The position numbers were made by a program, and so were the translations under genes. A DNA stretch of 64,000 nt, from assembly GCF_018860915.1 (NCBI RefSeq), contig NZ_JAHKQD010000018.1, positions 1-64,000 of the forward strand. Reading direction: 5' to 3'. Source of the stretch: Colwellia sp. C2M11 (GTDB lineage: Bacteria > Pseudomonadota > Gammaproteobacteria > Enterobacterales > Alteromonadaceae). The notes beneath the pieces were generated by a model that was not told the origin of the DNA, did no database searches, and saw only the letters and a program-made list of their open reading frames with translations. Positions 17,578 to 27,671 of this stretch are shown here, piece by piece; position 1 is the stretch's first letter, and the number at the start of each line of letters is the position of its first letter.

Positions 17578-19035
17578 ATGCAACATTTAAACGATCGAAA
17601 ATTAGTAAAATACGCTTCTTATATCAATGGCTGTTGGCACACAGGTATAAATGAAATAGAAATTTTGAATCCTGCTACAGGCAAGCAAGTGGCTAAAGTG
17701 TGTAATGCTGGCGTAATTGAAACTGAATTAGCGATACAGTCAGCTAAAAAAGCGTTAAAAGCATGGTCAGCAAAATCAGCAAATGAACGCTCTACGTTAT
17801 TACGTAATTGGTTTGACTTAATGATGGAAAATCAAGATGATTTAGGTCGTATTTTAACTCTAGAGCAAGGTAAACCTTTAACTGAAGCTTTAGGTGAAAT
17901 TGCTTATGGTGCTGCTTTTATTGAATGGTTTGCTGAAGAAGGTAAGCGAATTTATGGTGATACAATTCCTGCGTCATCAGGTGATAAGCGTATTGTTGTG
18001 ATCAAACAACCAATCGGTGTGGTTGCTGCTATTACGCCATGGAATTTTCCTAATGCAATGATTGCTCGTAAGGCAGCAGCGGCACTTGCTGCGGGTTGTA
18101 CATTTGTCGTTAGACCTGCAACACAAACACCTTTATCTGCACTTGCTATGGCAGAGCTTGCTGAAAGGGCTGGTATTCCAGCAGGTGTTTTTAATGTTGT
18201 TGTTGGTGATGATGCTCGTGGTATGGGAAAGGTGCTAACTGAGCATAAAGATATAGCTAAGTTTACTTTTACCGGCTCTACAGAGGTTGGTAAGTCGCTT
18301 ATTAGTCAATGTGCCTCTACCGTGAAAAAAGTATCAATGGAGTTAGGTGGTAATGCGCCGTTTATTGTCTTTGATGATGCTGATATTGATGCCGCTGTTG
18401 CTGGTGCGTTAGTATCAAAGTACCGAAATGCTGGTCAAACGTGTGTTTGTACTAATCGTATTCTAGTGCAGGAAAATGTATTAGTAGAGTTTACTGAAAA
18501 ATTTATTGAAGCAGTCAAAGGTTTATCTATTGGGAATGGTTTAGATAAAGGCGTTACGGTTGGCCCTATGATCACAGCACAGGCAGTTAAAGATGTTAAA
18601 AAGCTTATAGATGAGTCTATTAGTCAGGGAGCAGAGATGTCTTTTGGTGATTATGATTTATCTATCGGCGAAAACTTTTTAGCGCCTATAGTACTTTCTA
18701 AAGTTACGAACGATATGCCAGTAGCGCATTATGAAATTTTTGGCCCAGTAGCACCAATTATTAGCTTTAAAGATGAAAGTGAAGCTATTAGTATCGCGAA
18801 TGATACAGAATTTGGCTTAGCTGCTTATTTTTACTCTCGTGATATTGGTCGAATTTGGCGTGTTGCTGAAGGTTTAGATTTTGGTATGGTTGGTATTAAC
18901 GAAGGATTGATTTCTAATGCAGCAGCGCCGTTTGGTGGTATGAAACAATCAGGTAATGGTCGCGAAGGCTCTAAGTATGGCTTAGATGATTATTTAGAAA
19001 TAAAATACTTGTGTATGGGCGGTTTAGATAAATAG
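17578..19035 (+). CDS. gabD: NAD(P)-dependent succinate-semialdehyde dehydrogenase
   Basis: This 485-residue enzyme oxidises succinate semialdehyde to succinate, the last step of the GABA shunt. It is an aldehyde dehydrogenase of the GabD group: TPWNFPNAMIARKAAAALAAGC at the cofactor site, MELGGNAPF with the general base Glu (about 255) and NAGQTCVCTNR with catalytic Cys (about 289), positions matching E. coli GabD. The frame is open from a TTG at 17509, but the ATG at 17578 has AAGGGG 9 bases upstream and gives the family length. No gabT neighbour is visible. A terminator follows. Confidence 0.93.
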   Translation: MQHLNDRKLVKYASYINGCWHTGINEIEILNPATGKQVAKVCNAGVIETELAIQSAKKALKAWSAKSANERSTLLRNWFDLMMENQDDLGRILTLEQGKPLTEALGEIAYGAAFIEWFAEEGKRIYGDTIPASSGDKRIVVIKQPIGVVAAITPWNFPNAMIARKAAAALAAGCTFVVRPATQTPLSALAMAELAERAGIPAGVFNVVVGDDARGMGKVLTEHKDIAKFTFTGSTEVGKSLISQCASTVKKVSMELGGNAPFIVFDDADIDAAVAGALVSKYRNAGQTCVCTNRILVQENVLVEFTEKFIEAVKGLSIGNGLDKGVTVGPMITAQAVKDVKKLIDESISQGAEMSFGDYDLSIGENFLAPIVLSKVTNDMPVAHYEIFGPVAPIISFKDESEAISIANDTEFGLAAYFYSRDIGRIWRVAEGLDFGMVGINEGLISNAAAPFGGMKQSGNGREGSKYGLDDYLEIKYLCMGGLDK

Positions 19036-19086
19036 CGCAATTATGATCGTCAAATTGGCGTCGTGATTAATATAGTACTGAAAAAT

Positions 19087-19134
19087 AAAAAACAGCTAGT
19101 TTATAGAGTAAATCTATAATCTAGCTGTTTTTTT
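19087..19134. terminator. Strong terminator between gabD and pykA
   Basis: AAAACAGCTAG...CTAGCTGTTTT with an inner TTATAGA/TCTATAA extension forms a long stem, with T7 on the right and an A-rich left side. It can serve gabD and possibly the convergent pykA. Confidence 0.88.
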
Positions 19135-19207
19135 ATTAGGTTAGCTATTTAGTCTTAGTAACTGACCATTAGTATGTAGCTAAAGACTAGTATTTAACTA
19201 TTACTAA

Positions 19208-20659
19208 TTAACTAAAGTGCTTTTCAGCAAGCGTTAATACTTTTAATGTATTTGAAGCGCCAACTGTTTCCATTAAGTCACCGTGGGTTAATATAATTTT
19301 ATCGCCAACGGCCAACTCTGAGTTTTTACAAACAACTTTTAATAGATCATCACTTAATGCCTCAACACTGCTGTCAGTTGAATCAAAAGCAATAGGGTAA
19401 ACGCCACGGTAAATAGCTGTTTTATTTAATGTTTTAGCATGGCGAGATAATGAATAAATAGGTAAGCCAGAAGTAATGCGAGACATTAATTTACTGGTTT
19501 GTCCTGATTCTGTTAATGCAATAATTGCAGTAACACCATTTAAGTGGTTTGCTGCATACATAGCAGAAAGGGCAACCGTTTCAGATATTTCATCGAAGGT
19601 TAGATCCATTCTGTGATTTGATATATTTACCGAACGGTGTTTTTCTGCACCGACACAAACATTGGCCATGGCCGTCACTGTTTCTACTGGATATTTACCA
19701 GCAGCTGTTTCAGCACTTAACATTACAGCATCAGTACCATCTAGCACTGCGTTTGCAACATCCATAACTTCAGCACGTGTTGGCATTGGTTGCTCAATCA
19801 TGGTTTCCATCATTTGTGTGGCTGTAATAACAACACGGTTTAATCGACGAGAGCGAGCAATAATGTGTTTTTGTTTACCAACAAGTTCAGCATCACCAAT
19901 TTCAACACCTAAATCACCACGAGCAACCATAACAACATCAGAGGCTAAAATAATACCATCAAGCACGTCATTGTCATTTACAGCTTCTGCACGTTCAATC
20001 TTTGAAACTAAGCGTGCATCACAGCCAGCTGCTTCTGCTAAAGAGCGAGCTTCTCGCATATCGGCAGCATCACGAGGGAAAGAAACAGCTAAGAAGTCAA
20101 CATTGATTTTAGCGGCTAATTTAATGTCTTCTTTATCTTTTGCTGTTAATGCTGGAGCCGTTAAACCGCCACCTTGGCGATTAATGCCTTTATTGTTTGA
20201 TAATGGTCCACCAACAGTTACTTCAGTAAATACTGAGGTATCTGAAGTTGATAATACTCTTAGTTGAACACGACCATCATCAAGTAATAAAATGTCATTT
20301 TCGTTAACATCTTGTACAAGTTTTTTATAATCAATGCCTACTTTTTCTTGACAGCCTTGGCCTTTCTCTAATGTTGCATCAAGTTCAAATTTATCACCAA
20401 TAGCTAATTTAATAGGGCCATCTTTAAACGTAGATATTCGGATTTTAGGTCCTTGTAAATCACCTAAAATACCAACATATATACCTAATTCTTTCGCCGC
20501 TTCACGTACATTATTAGCTCTGTCAATGTGATCTTGTGGTACGCCGTGAGAAAAATTAAGTCTTACTACGTTTACACCGGCAGCAAGAACTGCTTTTAAT
20601 TTTGCTTTATCATCAGTTGCTGGACCAAGGGTAGCAACAATCTTCGTTCTTCTAGGCAT
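19208..20659 (-). CDS. pykA: Pyruvate kinase, PykA type
   Basis: This 483-residue enzyme converts phosphoenolpyruvate and ADP to pyruvate and ATP. It closely follows PykA of enterobacteria: [13 protein letters not shown] at the start, [29 protein letters not shown] with the catalytic Lys, [13 protein letters not shown] for metal binding, and [44 protein letters not shown]. It lies 80 bases after hexR on the same strand and is likely in its transcript or under a promoter in that gap. HexR commonly controls pykA in this order. Confidence 0.96.
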   Translation of the reverse strand: MPRRTKIVATLGPATDDKAKLKAVLAAGVNVVRLNFSHGVPQDHIDRANNVREAAKELGIYVGILGDLQGPKIRISTFKDGPIKLAIGDKFELDATLEKGQGCQEKVGIDYKKLVQDVNENDILLLDDGRVQLRVLSTSDTSVFTEVTVGGPLSNNKGINRQGGGLTAPALTAKDKEDIKLAAKINVDFLAVSFPRDAADMREARSLAEAAGCDARLVSKIERAEAVNDNDVLDGIILASDVVMVARGDLGVEIGDAELVGKQKHIIARSRRLNRVVITATQMMETMIEQPMPTRAEVMDVANAVLDGTDAVMLSAETAAGKYPVETVTAMANVCVGAEKHRSVNISNHRMDLTFDEISETVALSAMYAANHLNGVTAIIALTESGQTSKLMSRITSGLPIYSLSRHAKTLNKTAIYRGVYPIAFDSTDSSVEALSDDLLKVVCKNSELAVGDKIILTHGDLMETVGASNTLKVLTLAEKHFS

Positions 20660-20739
20660 GTTAATCCTTATAACTTTTTAATGTGTCTAAAAATATATTT
20701 TATTTTGGTTTTTTCAATTTTTGTACAATGAGTTTACTA

Positions 20740-21588
20740 TTAATCTTTTCGGTCGAATCGTGAGCTTCTTAGGCTATCTTTTACTTTCTTTAGGTTATCT
20801 CTAAACTTACTACCGCGTCTTAAAGTAAAACCTGTTGCAAGCACGTCTATCAGTGCTAATTGCGCTATCCTTGAAGACATTGGCATATAAAGATCAGTAT
20901 CTTCAGCAACATCTACAGATAAAACAATACTGCATTCTTTAGCAAGTGGTGTGTCTTTAGTTGTGATCCCAATGACGGTAGCATCATTTTCTTTTGCTAA
21001 ACTAGCAACCTCAACTAATGATTTTGTTCTTCCTGTATGTGATATCACAATAACAACATCACCTTGACGACTATTTATAGCACTCATACGTTGCATTAAT
21101 ATGTCATCAAAATAAACGACAGGAACATTAAAGCGGAAAAATTTATTTTGGGCATCATGAGCAACAATGGCTGAAGCACCTAACCCGAAAAACGATATTT
21201 TATTAGCTTGGGTAAGCACATCGACAGAGCGGTTAATCAAGGATGAATCTAAACTTTTACGTGCTAACTCAAGATTAGCCATAGTTGATTCAAAAATTTT
21301 ATCGGTATAATCTTCAGCGCTATCATTTTCATCTACATGACGGTTAACATAAGGAGTACCGTTAGCTAAGCTTTGTGCTAAATGTAGTTTAAAATCAGGA
21401 TAACCTTTTGTATCTAATCGACGGCAGAAACGATTGACTGTTGGCTCACTTATATTCGCTTGTTTTGCTAACGCAGCTATACTTGAGTGAATAACAGTAT
21501 TGGGTGAAGAGAGTATAACTTCTGCCACTTTTCGTTCAGATTTACTTAGGGTGTCCAGCTCGTTAGTGATCTTTTCTAATATATTCAT
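20740..21588 (-). CDS. hexR: HexR, RpiR-family repressor of carbon metabolism
   Basis: This 282-residue regulator has an N-terminal RpiR helix-turn-helix (residues 1-77; AALAKQANISEPTVNRFCRRL) and a C-terminal SIS domain (about 125-255; VVIVISHTGRTKSLVEVASLAKEN) that binds a sugar phosphate. HexR senses KDPG and controls Entner-Doudoroff, pentose phosphate and pyruvate kinase genes. It is divergent from zwf-pgl-edd-eda and upstream of pykA, the expected context. A perfect HexR consensus box lies in the intergenic region. Confidence 0.95.
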   Translation of the reverse strand: MNILEKITNELDTLSKSERKVAEVILSSPNTVIHSSIAALAKQANISEPTVNRFCRRLDTKGYPDFKLHLAQSLANGTPYVNRHVDENDSAEDYTDKIFESTMANLELARKSLDSSLINRSVDVLTQANKISFFGLGASAIVAHDAQNKFFRFNVPVVYFDDILMQRMSAINSRQGDVVIVISHTGRTKSLVEVASLAKENDATVIGITTKDTPLAKECSIVLSVDVAEDTDLYMPMSSRIAQLALIDVLATGFTLRRGSKFRDNLKKVKDSLRSSRFDRKD

Positions 21589-21727
21589 TATTTTGTGACC
21601 TTGGCCCTACTTATTACTAGCCACTTATTGGCGTGATAATATTGAAATTATATAACTAATAATAGTTACTGCATTATAACTGTATATGCTTACTGTAATT
21701 TATTTTCTTTTTTAGTAACATAAAAAA

Positions 21728-21742
21728 TGAAATTTTATTTCA
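21728..21742. promoter_or_regulatory. Possible second HexR-like operator
   Basis: TGAAATTTTATTTCA is a perfect 6-3-6 inverted repeat of the same length as a HexR site, with changes at the third base of each arm and in the centre. It is closer to hexR and might serve autoregulation. The fit is weaker than that of the site at 21904. Confidence 0.4.
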
Positions 21743-21903
21743 TAAATTAACGTTAATATAATGTAAAACACAGTGACTTTGCAAATTTTTAATAAATAAA
21801 GCGAGATTTGATTTGTTTTGTTTGTAATATTAACGCATTAAATTCGAACAATCTTATAGTTCAGGTCAGTTTTTTAATATTTTTAGGCTTTTTATAAATA
21901 AAA

Positions 21904-21918
21904 TGTAGTAAAATTACA
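21904..21918. promoter_or_regulatory. HexR operator before zwf
   Basis: TGTAGTAAAATTACA agrees at all 15 positions with the HexR consensus TGTARTWAAATTACA recalled for Shewanella and related genera. It lies about 200 bases before the zwf start. Confidence 0.82.
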
Positions 21919-22116
21919 GAAAGTTCTTTACTGATTAACACTCAAACGCTAAATTAGATGCATATGTAGCTAAGTTACAATTCTACTGTTTTATTTAAAT
22001 TATGAGAGAGTCGTTGTATATGGGTGAGAATTTTACTGTTCATCATTCCCATGAAGTAAAATGATAGTTATCATCAGTATAATTGTACTGAGGTATTAAG
22101 AGGTCAGAGAGTTTTT

Positions 22117-23586
22117 ATGAATAAATTAGATAGTCAATCTGCCAGTGAAATCGTTATTTTTGGTGCTTTAGGTGATTTATCTCGCCGTAAATTATTGCCG
22201 GCACTATATCAATTAGAAGCGTGTGGGTTAATTAATGAGAATAGCCGTATTGTTGGAGTTGCTCGCCCAACGCACGATTTAGATGAATTTAAAGCTTTTG
22301 TGCTAGAAAATATCAATACTTTTGTTAAAGAATCATTAGATGAGTCTGTGTTGGCCCGCTTTATGGCGCGTTTAGTTTATCAACAACTTGATTTAGTAAA
22401 AGTTGATGCCTACAAAGATTTAGCAAAAACATTATCAACTGGGAATGATACCCGTGTTTATTATTTCTCTACATCACCTGCCATTTACGGCAATATTTGT
22501 GACGGTTTGAATCATGCAGATCTTGTTACTGATAAAGATCGTGTGGTGATGGAAAAGCCAATTGGTCATTGCTTAGAATCTTCTAGAGTCATTAATAATC
22601 AAGTAGCCCGTTTCTTTAAAGAAAATCAAATTTACCGTATTGATCATTATTTAGGTAAAGAAACAGTTTTAAATTTGTTGGTTCTGCGTTTTGCTAATTC
22701 ACTATTTACGACCAATTGGGATCGAAATAGCATTGACCATGTTCAAATTACTGTTGCTGAAAGTGTTGGTATAGAAGGGCGTTGGGGCTTTTACGACGAA
22801 GCTGGACAAATGCGCGACATGATTCAAAACCATTTATTACAAGTATTATCTCTGTTAGCTATGGAACCGCCTGCTGATTTAAGTGCAGAAAGTATTCGTG
22901 CTGAAAAATTAAAAGCGGTTAAAGCACTTTCCCCTATTGATCGTACTAATGTAAAAGAAAAAACAGTACGTGGCCAATATGCTGATGGTTATTTAAATGG
23001 TGTTGGCGTACCTGGTTATTTGAATGAAGAAGGTGCGAATACTAATAGTAAAACAGAAACCTTTGTTGCTATTAAAGCTGAAATTAATAATTGGCGTTGG
23101 TCAGGTGTACCTTTCTATTTAAGAACTGGTAAGCGTATGCCAGCTAAACATAGTGAGATAGTTGTTCATTTTAAAGAGCAACCACATAATATCTTCAAAG
23201 ATAGCTACAGTGATTTACCTGCAAATAAATTAACTATTCGTCTGCAACCTGATGAAGGGGTTGAATTGCAAATGATGAATAAGATTCCTGGTATTGCTTC
23301 ACAAATGAACATTCAGGAAAACAAATTAGATTTAAGCTTTAATGATACATATAAAGATCAACGTGTTATTGATGCTTATGAGCGCTTAATGCTTGAAGTT
23401 TTAAATGGTAACCAGTCGTTATTTGTTAGTCGCGATGAAGTTGAAGCTGCTTGGACATGGGCTGATAGTATTATTGATGCATGGAAATCAACGAATGAAG
23501 CACCTAAGCCATATGCTGCGGGATCATGGGGACCGGTTTCTTCTATTTCTTTAATTGCGCGAGATGATCGCCAGTGGGTTGAATAA
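22117..23586 (+). CDS. zwf: Glucose-6-phosphate dehydrogenase
   Basis: This 489-residue cytosolic enzyme oxidises glucose 6-phosphate to 6-phosphogluconolactone with NADP(+). It has the dinucleotide-binding GALGDLSRRKLLPALYQLE near residue 15 and the substrate-binding signature RIDHYLGKE (about 174-182), with its catalytic His. FANSLFTTNWDRNSIDHVQITVAE is also typical. AGAGGTCAGAGAG precedes the ATG. It heads an operon: pgl begins 2 bases after its stop, followed by edd and eda. A HexR box lies upstream. Confidence 0.97.
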   Translation: MNKLDSQSASEIVIFGALGDLSRRKLLPALYQLEACGLINENSRIVGVARPTHDLDEFKAFVLENINTFVKESLDESVLARFMARLVYQQLDLVKVDAYKDLAKTLSTGNDTRVYYFSTSPAIYGNICDGLNHADLVTDKDRVVMEKPIGHCLESSRVINNQVARFFKENQIYRIDHYLGKETVLNLLVLRFANSLFTTNWDRNSIDHVQITVAESVGIEGRWGFYDEAGQMRDMIQNHLLQVLSLLAMEPPADLSAESIRAEKLKAVKALSPIDRTNVKEKTVRGQYADGYLNGVGVPGYLNEEGANTNSKTETFVAIKAEINNWRWSGVPFYLRTGKRMPAKHSEIVVHFKEQPHNIFKDSYSDLPANKLTIRLQPDEGVELQMMNKIPGIASQMNIQENKLDLSFNDTYKDQRVIDAYERLMLEVLNGNQSLFVSRDEVEAAWTWADSIIDAWKSTNEAPKPYAAGSWGPVSSISLIARDDRQWVE

Positions 23587-23588
23587 TC

Positions 23589-24284
23589 ATGTATCAATTA
23601 AATAACTTTGATAGCAGAGAACAATTAGACGAGTCATTAGCAGATAAGATTAGTAAAATACTGCAGTCGGCTATTAGCTTAACAGGCAAGGCAAGTCTTG
23701 CTGTTTCAGGTGGTTCAACCCCTAAAGGTTTTTTTAAGGCGCTTTCTAATAAGTCAATTGAGTGGAAGAAAGTAACGATAACGCTGGCTGATGAACGTTG
23801 GGTTGATATAAATTCAGATGATAGTAATACTAAATTAGTTCACGAAAATCTACTCATTAATAAAGCTGCTTCGGCAAAGTTTTTTCACCTTAAGCAGGGT
23901 GATGAATTATGTGACGAGACTTTAGCAGATCTTAATTTGGCTGCTAATCATGCATTATTACCATTAGATGTTGTTATTTTAGGTATGGGAGAAGATGGTC
24001 ACACTGCATCGCTTTTTCCTTGCAGTGATGAAATTGAACAAGGCCTAGATGTTAATAATGTTAATTCATTAATGAAAGTTCAACCAAAAACAGCGCCTCA
24101 TCAACGTATAACGTTTAGTTTTTCGGCATTAAAAGCCAGTAAAAATGTGTTTTTGCATGTGTGTGGTGATAATAAAAAACAAGTATTAGATAAAGCTCTG
24201 AGCACTCACGATATTTTTGAAATGCCAATTAGAGCTTTTTTACACAATGATGTGATAGATACCCAAATATATTGGGCTAAATAA
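23589..24284 (+). CDS. pgl: 6-phosphogluconolactonase
   Basis: This 231-residue enzyme hydrolyses 6-phosphogluconolactone to 6-phosphogluconate, the step after Zwf. It has the NagB-like fold with AVSGGSTPKGFF (about 41-52), VTITLADERWV and VILGMGEDGHTASLFP (about 132-147), all family signatures. It lies 2 bases after zwf, so the two are translationally linked. Length is usual. Confidence 0.95.
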   Translation: MYQLNNFDSREQLDESLADKISKILQSAISLTGKASLAVSGGSTPKGFFKALSNKSIEWKKVTITLADERWVDINSDDSNTKLVHENLLINKAASAKFFHLKQGDELCDETLADLNLAANHALLPLDVVILGMGEDGHTASLFPCSDEIEQGLDVNNVNSLMKVQPKTAPHQRITFSFSALKASKNVFLHVCGDNKKQVLDKALSTHDIFEMPIRAFLHNDVIDTQIYWAK

Positions 24285-24361
24285 GGAATATTATCTGCAA
24301 ATTAATATTCATTAAAAATATTAATTTAATAATTTACCGTTAAAAATCAAGAAGTAGGCCT

Positions 24362-26188
24362 ATGAAAATAGCAATGAAGCAAGAAATAGTAGATATTACA
24401 GAACGTATTATCACTCGAAGTGCGACAACTCGAAAAGAGTACTTAGCTAAAATAGCGGCAGCAAAATCAAATACTGTTCATCGTGCAAGTTTATCTTGTG
24501 GTAATTTAGCGCATGGTTTTGCGGCTTGTAATAAAGAAGATAAACAAGCGATTAAAGGCTTAAACCATTCAGATGTTGCCATTGTTTCCGCATACAATGA
24601 TATGTTGAGTGCACATCAGCCTTATGAGACATACCCTCAAATTATCAAAGATGCAATTAAAGCGACAGGTGGTGTAGCTCAATTTGCAGGTGGTGTTCCT
24701 GCAATGTGTGACGGTGTTACACAAGGTCAGCCTGGCATGGATTTAAGCCTAATGAGCCGTGATGTTATTGCTATGGCCACAGCAGTTGGCTTATCTCATA
24801 ACATGTTTGATGGCGCATTAATGTTGGGTATCTGCGATAAAATTGTACCCGGTTTACTTATTGCCAGTATGACATTTGGCCATTTGCCAACAGCTTTTAT
24901 TCCTGCTGGACCTATGCCATCAGGTATTCCTAATAAAGAAAAAGCACGAGTACGTCAACAATATGCACAAGGTGAAGTTGACGAAGCTGCCTTGTTAGAG
25001 GCTGAGTCTGCGTCTTATCATGCTGCAGGTACTTGTACTTTCTTCGGTACAGCTAACTCTAATCAGTTAGTCGTTGAGGTGATGGGGTTACATTTACCGG
25101 GTGCTTCTTTTGTTGCGCCTAATACGCCATTACGTGAAGAATTAACAAAAGCCGCAGCCCGTCAAGTAACTCGTCTAACACAACAGTCAGGCAATTATAT
25201 GCCTATTGGTAAAATGGTTGACGAACGCTCTATTGTTAATGCAATTGTAGCGTTATTAGCAACAGGCGGTTCTACTAATTTAACGATGCATATTATCGCA
25301 TTTGCGCGTGCTGCCGGTATTATTATTAATTTCCAGGATTTTAATGATTTATCTCAAGCTGTACCGTTAATCACTCGTATTTATCCAAATGGTCACGCTG
25401 ATATTAACCACTTTCAAGAAGCGGGTGGTATGGCATTATTATTCAAAGAGCTTATTAACTCGGGGTTATTGCACGAAGATGTTGAAACAATTTGTGGTCG
25501 TGGTTTAACACGTTATACCCAAAAACCAATATTGGATAATGGTCAACTTAAGTGGGTTGATGGCGTTGAAAAATCATTAGACGAAGCGGTAATTACAACC
25601 GTTGCCAAACCATTTAAAGCTGATGGCGGTTTAAAAACGTTGAAAGGTAATTTAGGTACGTCAGTATTAAAAACTTCATCTTTAAGTGATGATCATCTTG
25701 TAATAAAGGCTCCTGCGATTGTTTTTGAAGATCAACATGAGCTTCAATCGGCGTTTGATAACGGTGAGTTAGAGAAAGACTTTGTTGCGGTAGTTCGTTT
25801 CCAAGGACCCAAAGCTCGTGGCATGCCTGAATTACATAAATTAACGCCACCATTAGGAGTGTTACAAGACAAGGGCTTTAAAGTTGCTTTAGTGACTGAT
25901 GGTCGTATGTCTGGTGCATCAGGTAAAGTACCTGCAGCCATTCATTTATGTCCTGAAGGTTTAGATGGAGGTCTAATTGCCAAAGTTAAAACGGGTGACA
26001 TGATCAATGTAGATGGTGTGACGGGAGAATTAACGTTATTAGTTGACGAACAAGAATTAGCTGCTCGTGATAATGCTCTATTCCAAAAAAATGGACATCA
26101 TCAAGGCATGGGGCGTGAACTGTTTGGGTTTATGCGTCGTAACTTAAGCTCAGCAGAAACAGGTGCATGTTCTCTGTTTGATGAGTAA
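24362..26188 (+). CDS. edd: Phosphogluconate dehydratase
   Basis: This 608-residue iron-sulfur enzyme dehydrates 6-phosphogluconate to KDPG, the first special step of the Entner-Doudoroff pathway. It matches the IlvD/Edd family: [11 protein letters not shown] near the start, [41 protein letters not shown] (the CDGVTQG Cys is a cluster ligand), [21 protein letters not shown] and the end [21 protein letters not shown]. The ATG at 24362 has AGTAGG about 5 bases upstream, and another ATG occurs 4 codons later. It lies 77 bases after pgl. Confidence 0.96.
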   Translation: MKIAMKQEIVDITERIITRSATTRKEYLAKIAAAKSNTVHRASLSCGNLAHGFAACNKEDKQAIKGLNHSDVAIVSAYNDMLSAHQPYETYPQIIKDAIKATGGVAQFAGGVPAMCDGVTQGQPGMDLSLMSRDVIAMATAVGLSHNMFDGALMLGICDKIVPGLLIASMTFGHLPTAFIPAGPMPSGIPNKEKARVRQQYAQGEVDEAALLEAESASYHAAGTCTFFGTANSNQLVVEVMGLHLPGASFVAPNTPLREELTKAAARQVTRLTQQSGNYMPIGKMVDERSIVNAIVALLATGGSTNLTMHIIAFARAAGIIINFQDFNDLSQAVPLITRIYPNGHADINHFQEAGGMALLFKELINSGLLHEDVETICGRGLTRYTQKPILDNGQLKWVDGVEKSLDEAVITTVAKPFKADGGLKTLKGNLGTSVLKTSSLSDDHLVIKAPAIVFEDQHELQSAFDNGELEKDFVAVVRFQGPKARGMPELHKLTPPLGVLQDKGFKVALVTDGRMSGASGKVPAAIHLCPEGLDGGLIAKVKTGDMINVDGVTGELTLLVDEQELAARDNALFQKNGHHQGMGRELFGFMRRNLSSAETGACSLFDE

Positions 26189-26299
26189 GCCTCTGCTAAA
26201 GAAAAGTATTGGTCAACCAAGCTAAATTAATACATTTAAAAAACTAAAAATTACACATTAAATTGAATTATATTAAATAAAAAATAGAATAGAGGATTT

Positions 26300-26947
26300 A
26301 TGACATCAATAAATAATTGGCAAATTATGCCAAAAGATCTTTTTGCAATGGGACCTATCGTTCCTGTACTAGTGATTGATAAAGTTGAAGATGCTTTACC
26401 CATTGCGGAAGCACTTTTGGCTGCGGGTATTAAAGTATTAGAAGTGACCTTACGTACGCCTGCTGCATTAGATGTAATTAGCACTATTGCTAAAGAGTTG
26501 CCAGAGGCCGTTGTTGGGGCAGGTACTGTTACTAACCGTCTACACTTACAGCAATCAATTGATGCAGGAGCTAAGTTTGCCTTAAGCCCAGGTTTAACGC
26601 CAGATTTATTAAAAGCAGGGAGTGAAAGTAGTATTGCTTTAATTCCTGGTGTTTCTTCTGTTTCAGATTTAATGAGCGCAGCAGATTTAGGTTATGATCA
26701 CTTGAAATTTTTCCCAGCAGAAGCTTCAGGTGGTGTTAATGCTATTAAAGCTATTGGTGGTCCATTCCCTAATATTACTTTTTGCCCTACAGGCGGAATT
26801 AATTTAAAGAATGTTCGTGATTATTTAGCATTATCAAATGTTGCTTGTTGTGGTGGCTCTTGGTTGGTTCCTAGTCAAGTTGTAGCAACGAAAAATTGGT
26901 CTGAAATAACGAAACTATCTAACGAAGTACTTAACCTCGTTAAATAA
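26300..26947 (+). CDS. eda: KDPG aldolase (2-dehydro-3-deoxyphosphogluconate aldolase)
   Basis: This 215-residue enzyme splits KDPG into pyruvate and glyceraldehyde 3-phosphate, completing the Entner-Doudoroff pathway. Marks are VPVLVIDKVEDALPIAEALLAAGIKVLEVTLRTPAAL, VGAGTVTN and HLKFFPAEASGG, in which Lys136 would form the Schiff base, then FCPTGGI for phosphate binding. AGAGGAT precedes the ATG. The 111-base gap after edd may hold an extra promoter. It ends 28 bases from the convergent S4 gene, with no clear terminator between. Confidence 0.95.
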   Translation: MTSINNWQIMPKDLFAMGPIVPVLVIDKVEDALPIAEALLAAGIKVLEVTLRTPAALDVISTIAKELPEAVVGAGTVTNRLHLQQSIDAGAKFALSPGLTPDLLKAGSESSIALIPGVSSVSDLMSAADLGYDHLKFFPAEASGGVNAIKAIGGPFPNITFCPTGGINLKNVRDYLALSNVACCGGSWLVPSQVVATKNWSEITKLSNEVLNLVK

Positions 26948-26975
26948 TTTCTTATATTGATATTTTAGTACGAAA

Positions 26976-27380
26976 CTAAAAAGAAATAGGTTTTCTTTTA
27001 GAGAGCCTAGCGGTGCCATCAACTGTTGGTACTGCTGCTTTTACTTCATTTTTTGATGATTTCGTACTTACTGATTGAGTATTTTCATTTAAATCTTCAG
27101 CAGTTGTTATTATTTCATTAGGAACATAATCAAAAACATCATCTTCACTTAGCTCTTCATTTATAACAACTTGTATTCTTTCACCATTAAACTCAACAAT
27201 ATCATCATGGTAAACTTTTTTCCTTTTTTGATATTCGACTTCACCGTTGAGTAAAACATATCCCTCACTAATAACAACTTTCGCTTCACCACCCCCTGCA
27301 ACAAGATCAGCAATTTTAAGTAATTTACATAACTCTATTGGTTGTTTATCTAACTGTATTTCTAAATAACTTTCTGACAT
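26976..27380 (-). CDS. S4-domain RNA-binding protein, YbcJ-like with a long tail
   Basis: This 134-residue protein begins with a YbcJ-type S4 domain (residues 1-70): ELCKLLKIADLVAGGGEAKVVISEGYVLLNGEVEYQKRKKVYHDDIVEFNG. The G-G-G-E-A-K and N-G-E-V-E-x-R/K-K-x-K are typical. YbcJ itself has about 70 residues, so the acidic, Ser/Thr-rich and then basic tail (about 75-134) is extra and looks disordered. Its RNA target is unknown. Confidence 0.85.
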   Translation of the reverse strand: MSESYLEIQLDKQPIELCKLLKIADLVAGGGEAKVVISEGYVLLNGEVEYQKRKKVYHDDIVEFNGERIQVVINEELSEDDVFDYVPNEIITTAEDLNENTQSVSTKSSKNEVKAAVPTVDGTARLSKRKPISF

Positions 27381-27530
27381 ATATCTTTTTAGCCCTTAAA
27401 AAGAGTTGTTTCTACTGCTTATTTTATCACTTTTTCAAACTAAGGTTTGACTATTTTATTTTATAAAAAACAGTACGTTATTAATAAATATTAATGTTGA
27501 TAAGAAAAAATACTAAAAAACAACTTGTGT

Positions 27531-27547
27531 TGGTGGTATGACCAGTG
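27531..27547. promoter_or_regulatory. FadR-like operator before the acyl-CoA dehydrogenase
   Basis: The core TGGTATGACCA (27534-27544), with a following GTG, matches the E. coli FadR-box layout (TGGTNNGACCAG) closely. It lies about 130 bases before an acyl-CoA dehydrogenase gene, so fatty-acid control is likely. This is recognised by eye only. Confidence 0.5.
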
Positions 27548-27578
27548 TTCTAATCTCTGTTATTATTTATAGTGATCA

Positions 27579-27617
27579 CCGTTAAGTAAACATAACTAAA
27601 AGGTGTTTAGTTAACGG
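27579..27617. repeat. Inverted repeat before the acyl-CoA dehydrogenase
   Basis: CCGTTAAGTAAACA (27579-27592) and TGTTTAGTTAACGG (27604-27617) are inverted copies with one mismatch around an 11-base loop. A direct repeat TGATCACCG flanks it at 27573-27581 and 27630-27638. It may be a leader hairpin or an operator pair. Confidence 0.6.
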
Positions 27618-27671
27618 CAATTATTAATATGATCACCGCATCATCAATTACTTCAGTGGTAGGAGAAAACT

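Larger units (their letters stand above)
21589..22116. promoter_or_regulatory. hexR-zwf divergent control region
   Basis: This gap of 528 bases separates the divergent genes and must hold both promoters. It has two candidate palindromic HexR sites, listed separately. The zwf end carries AAGAGGTCAGAGAG as the ribosome site. No other gene was recognised. Confidence 0.7.

Noticed and set aside
19662-20267. 201-codon ORF antisense to pykA
   Set aside because: It lies fully inside the conserved pykA gene and its protein is low-complexity (Ser/Thr/Ala-rich) with no recognised domain; it is a shadow of pykA codons.
20660-20739. HexR site between hexR and pykA
   Set aside because: No sequence near TGTARTWAAATTACA was found in this gap; any HexR control of pykA would need another site or read-through from hexR.
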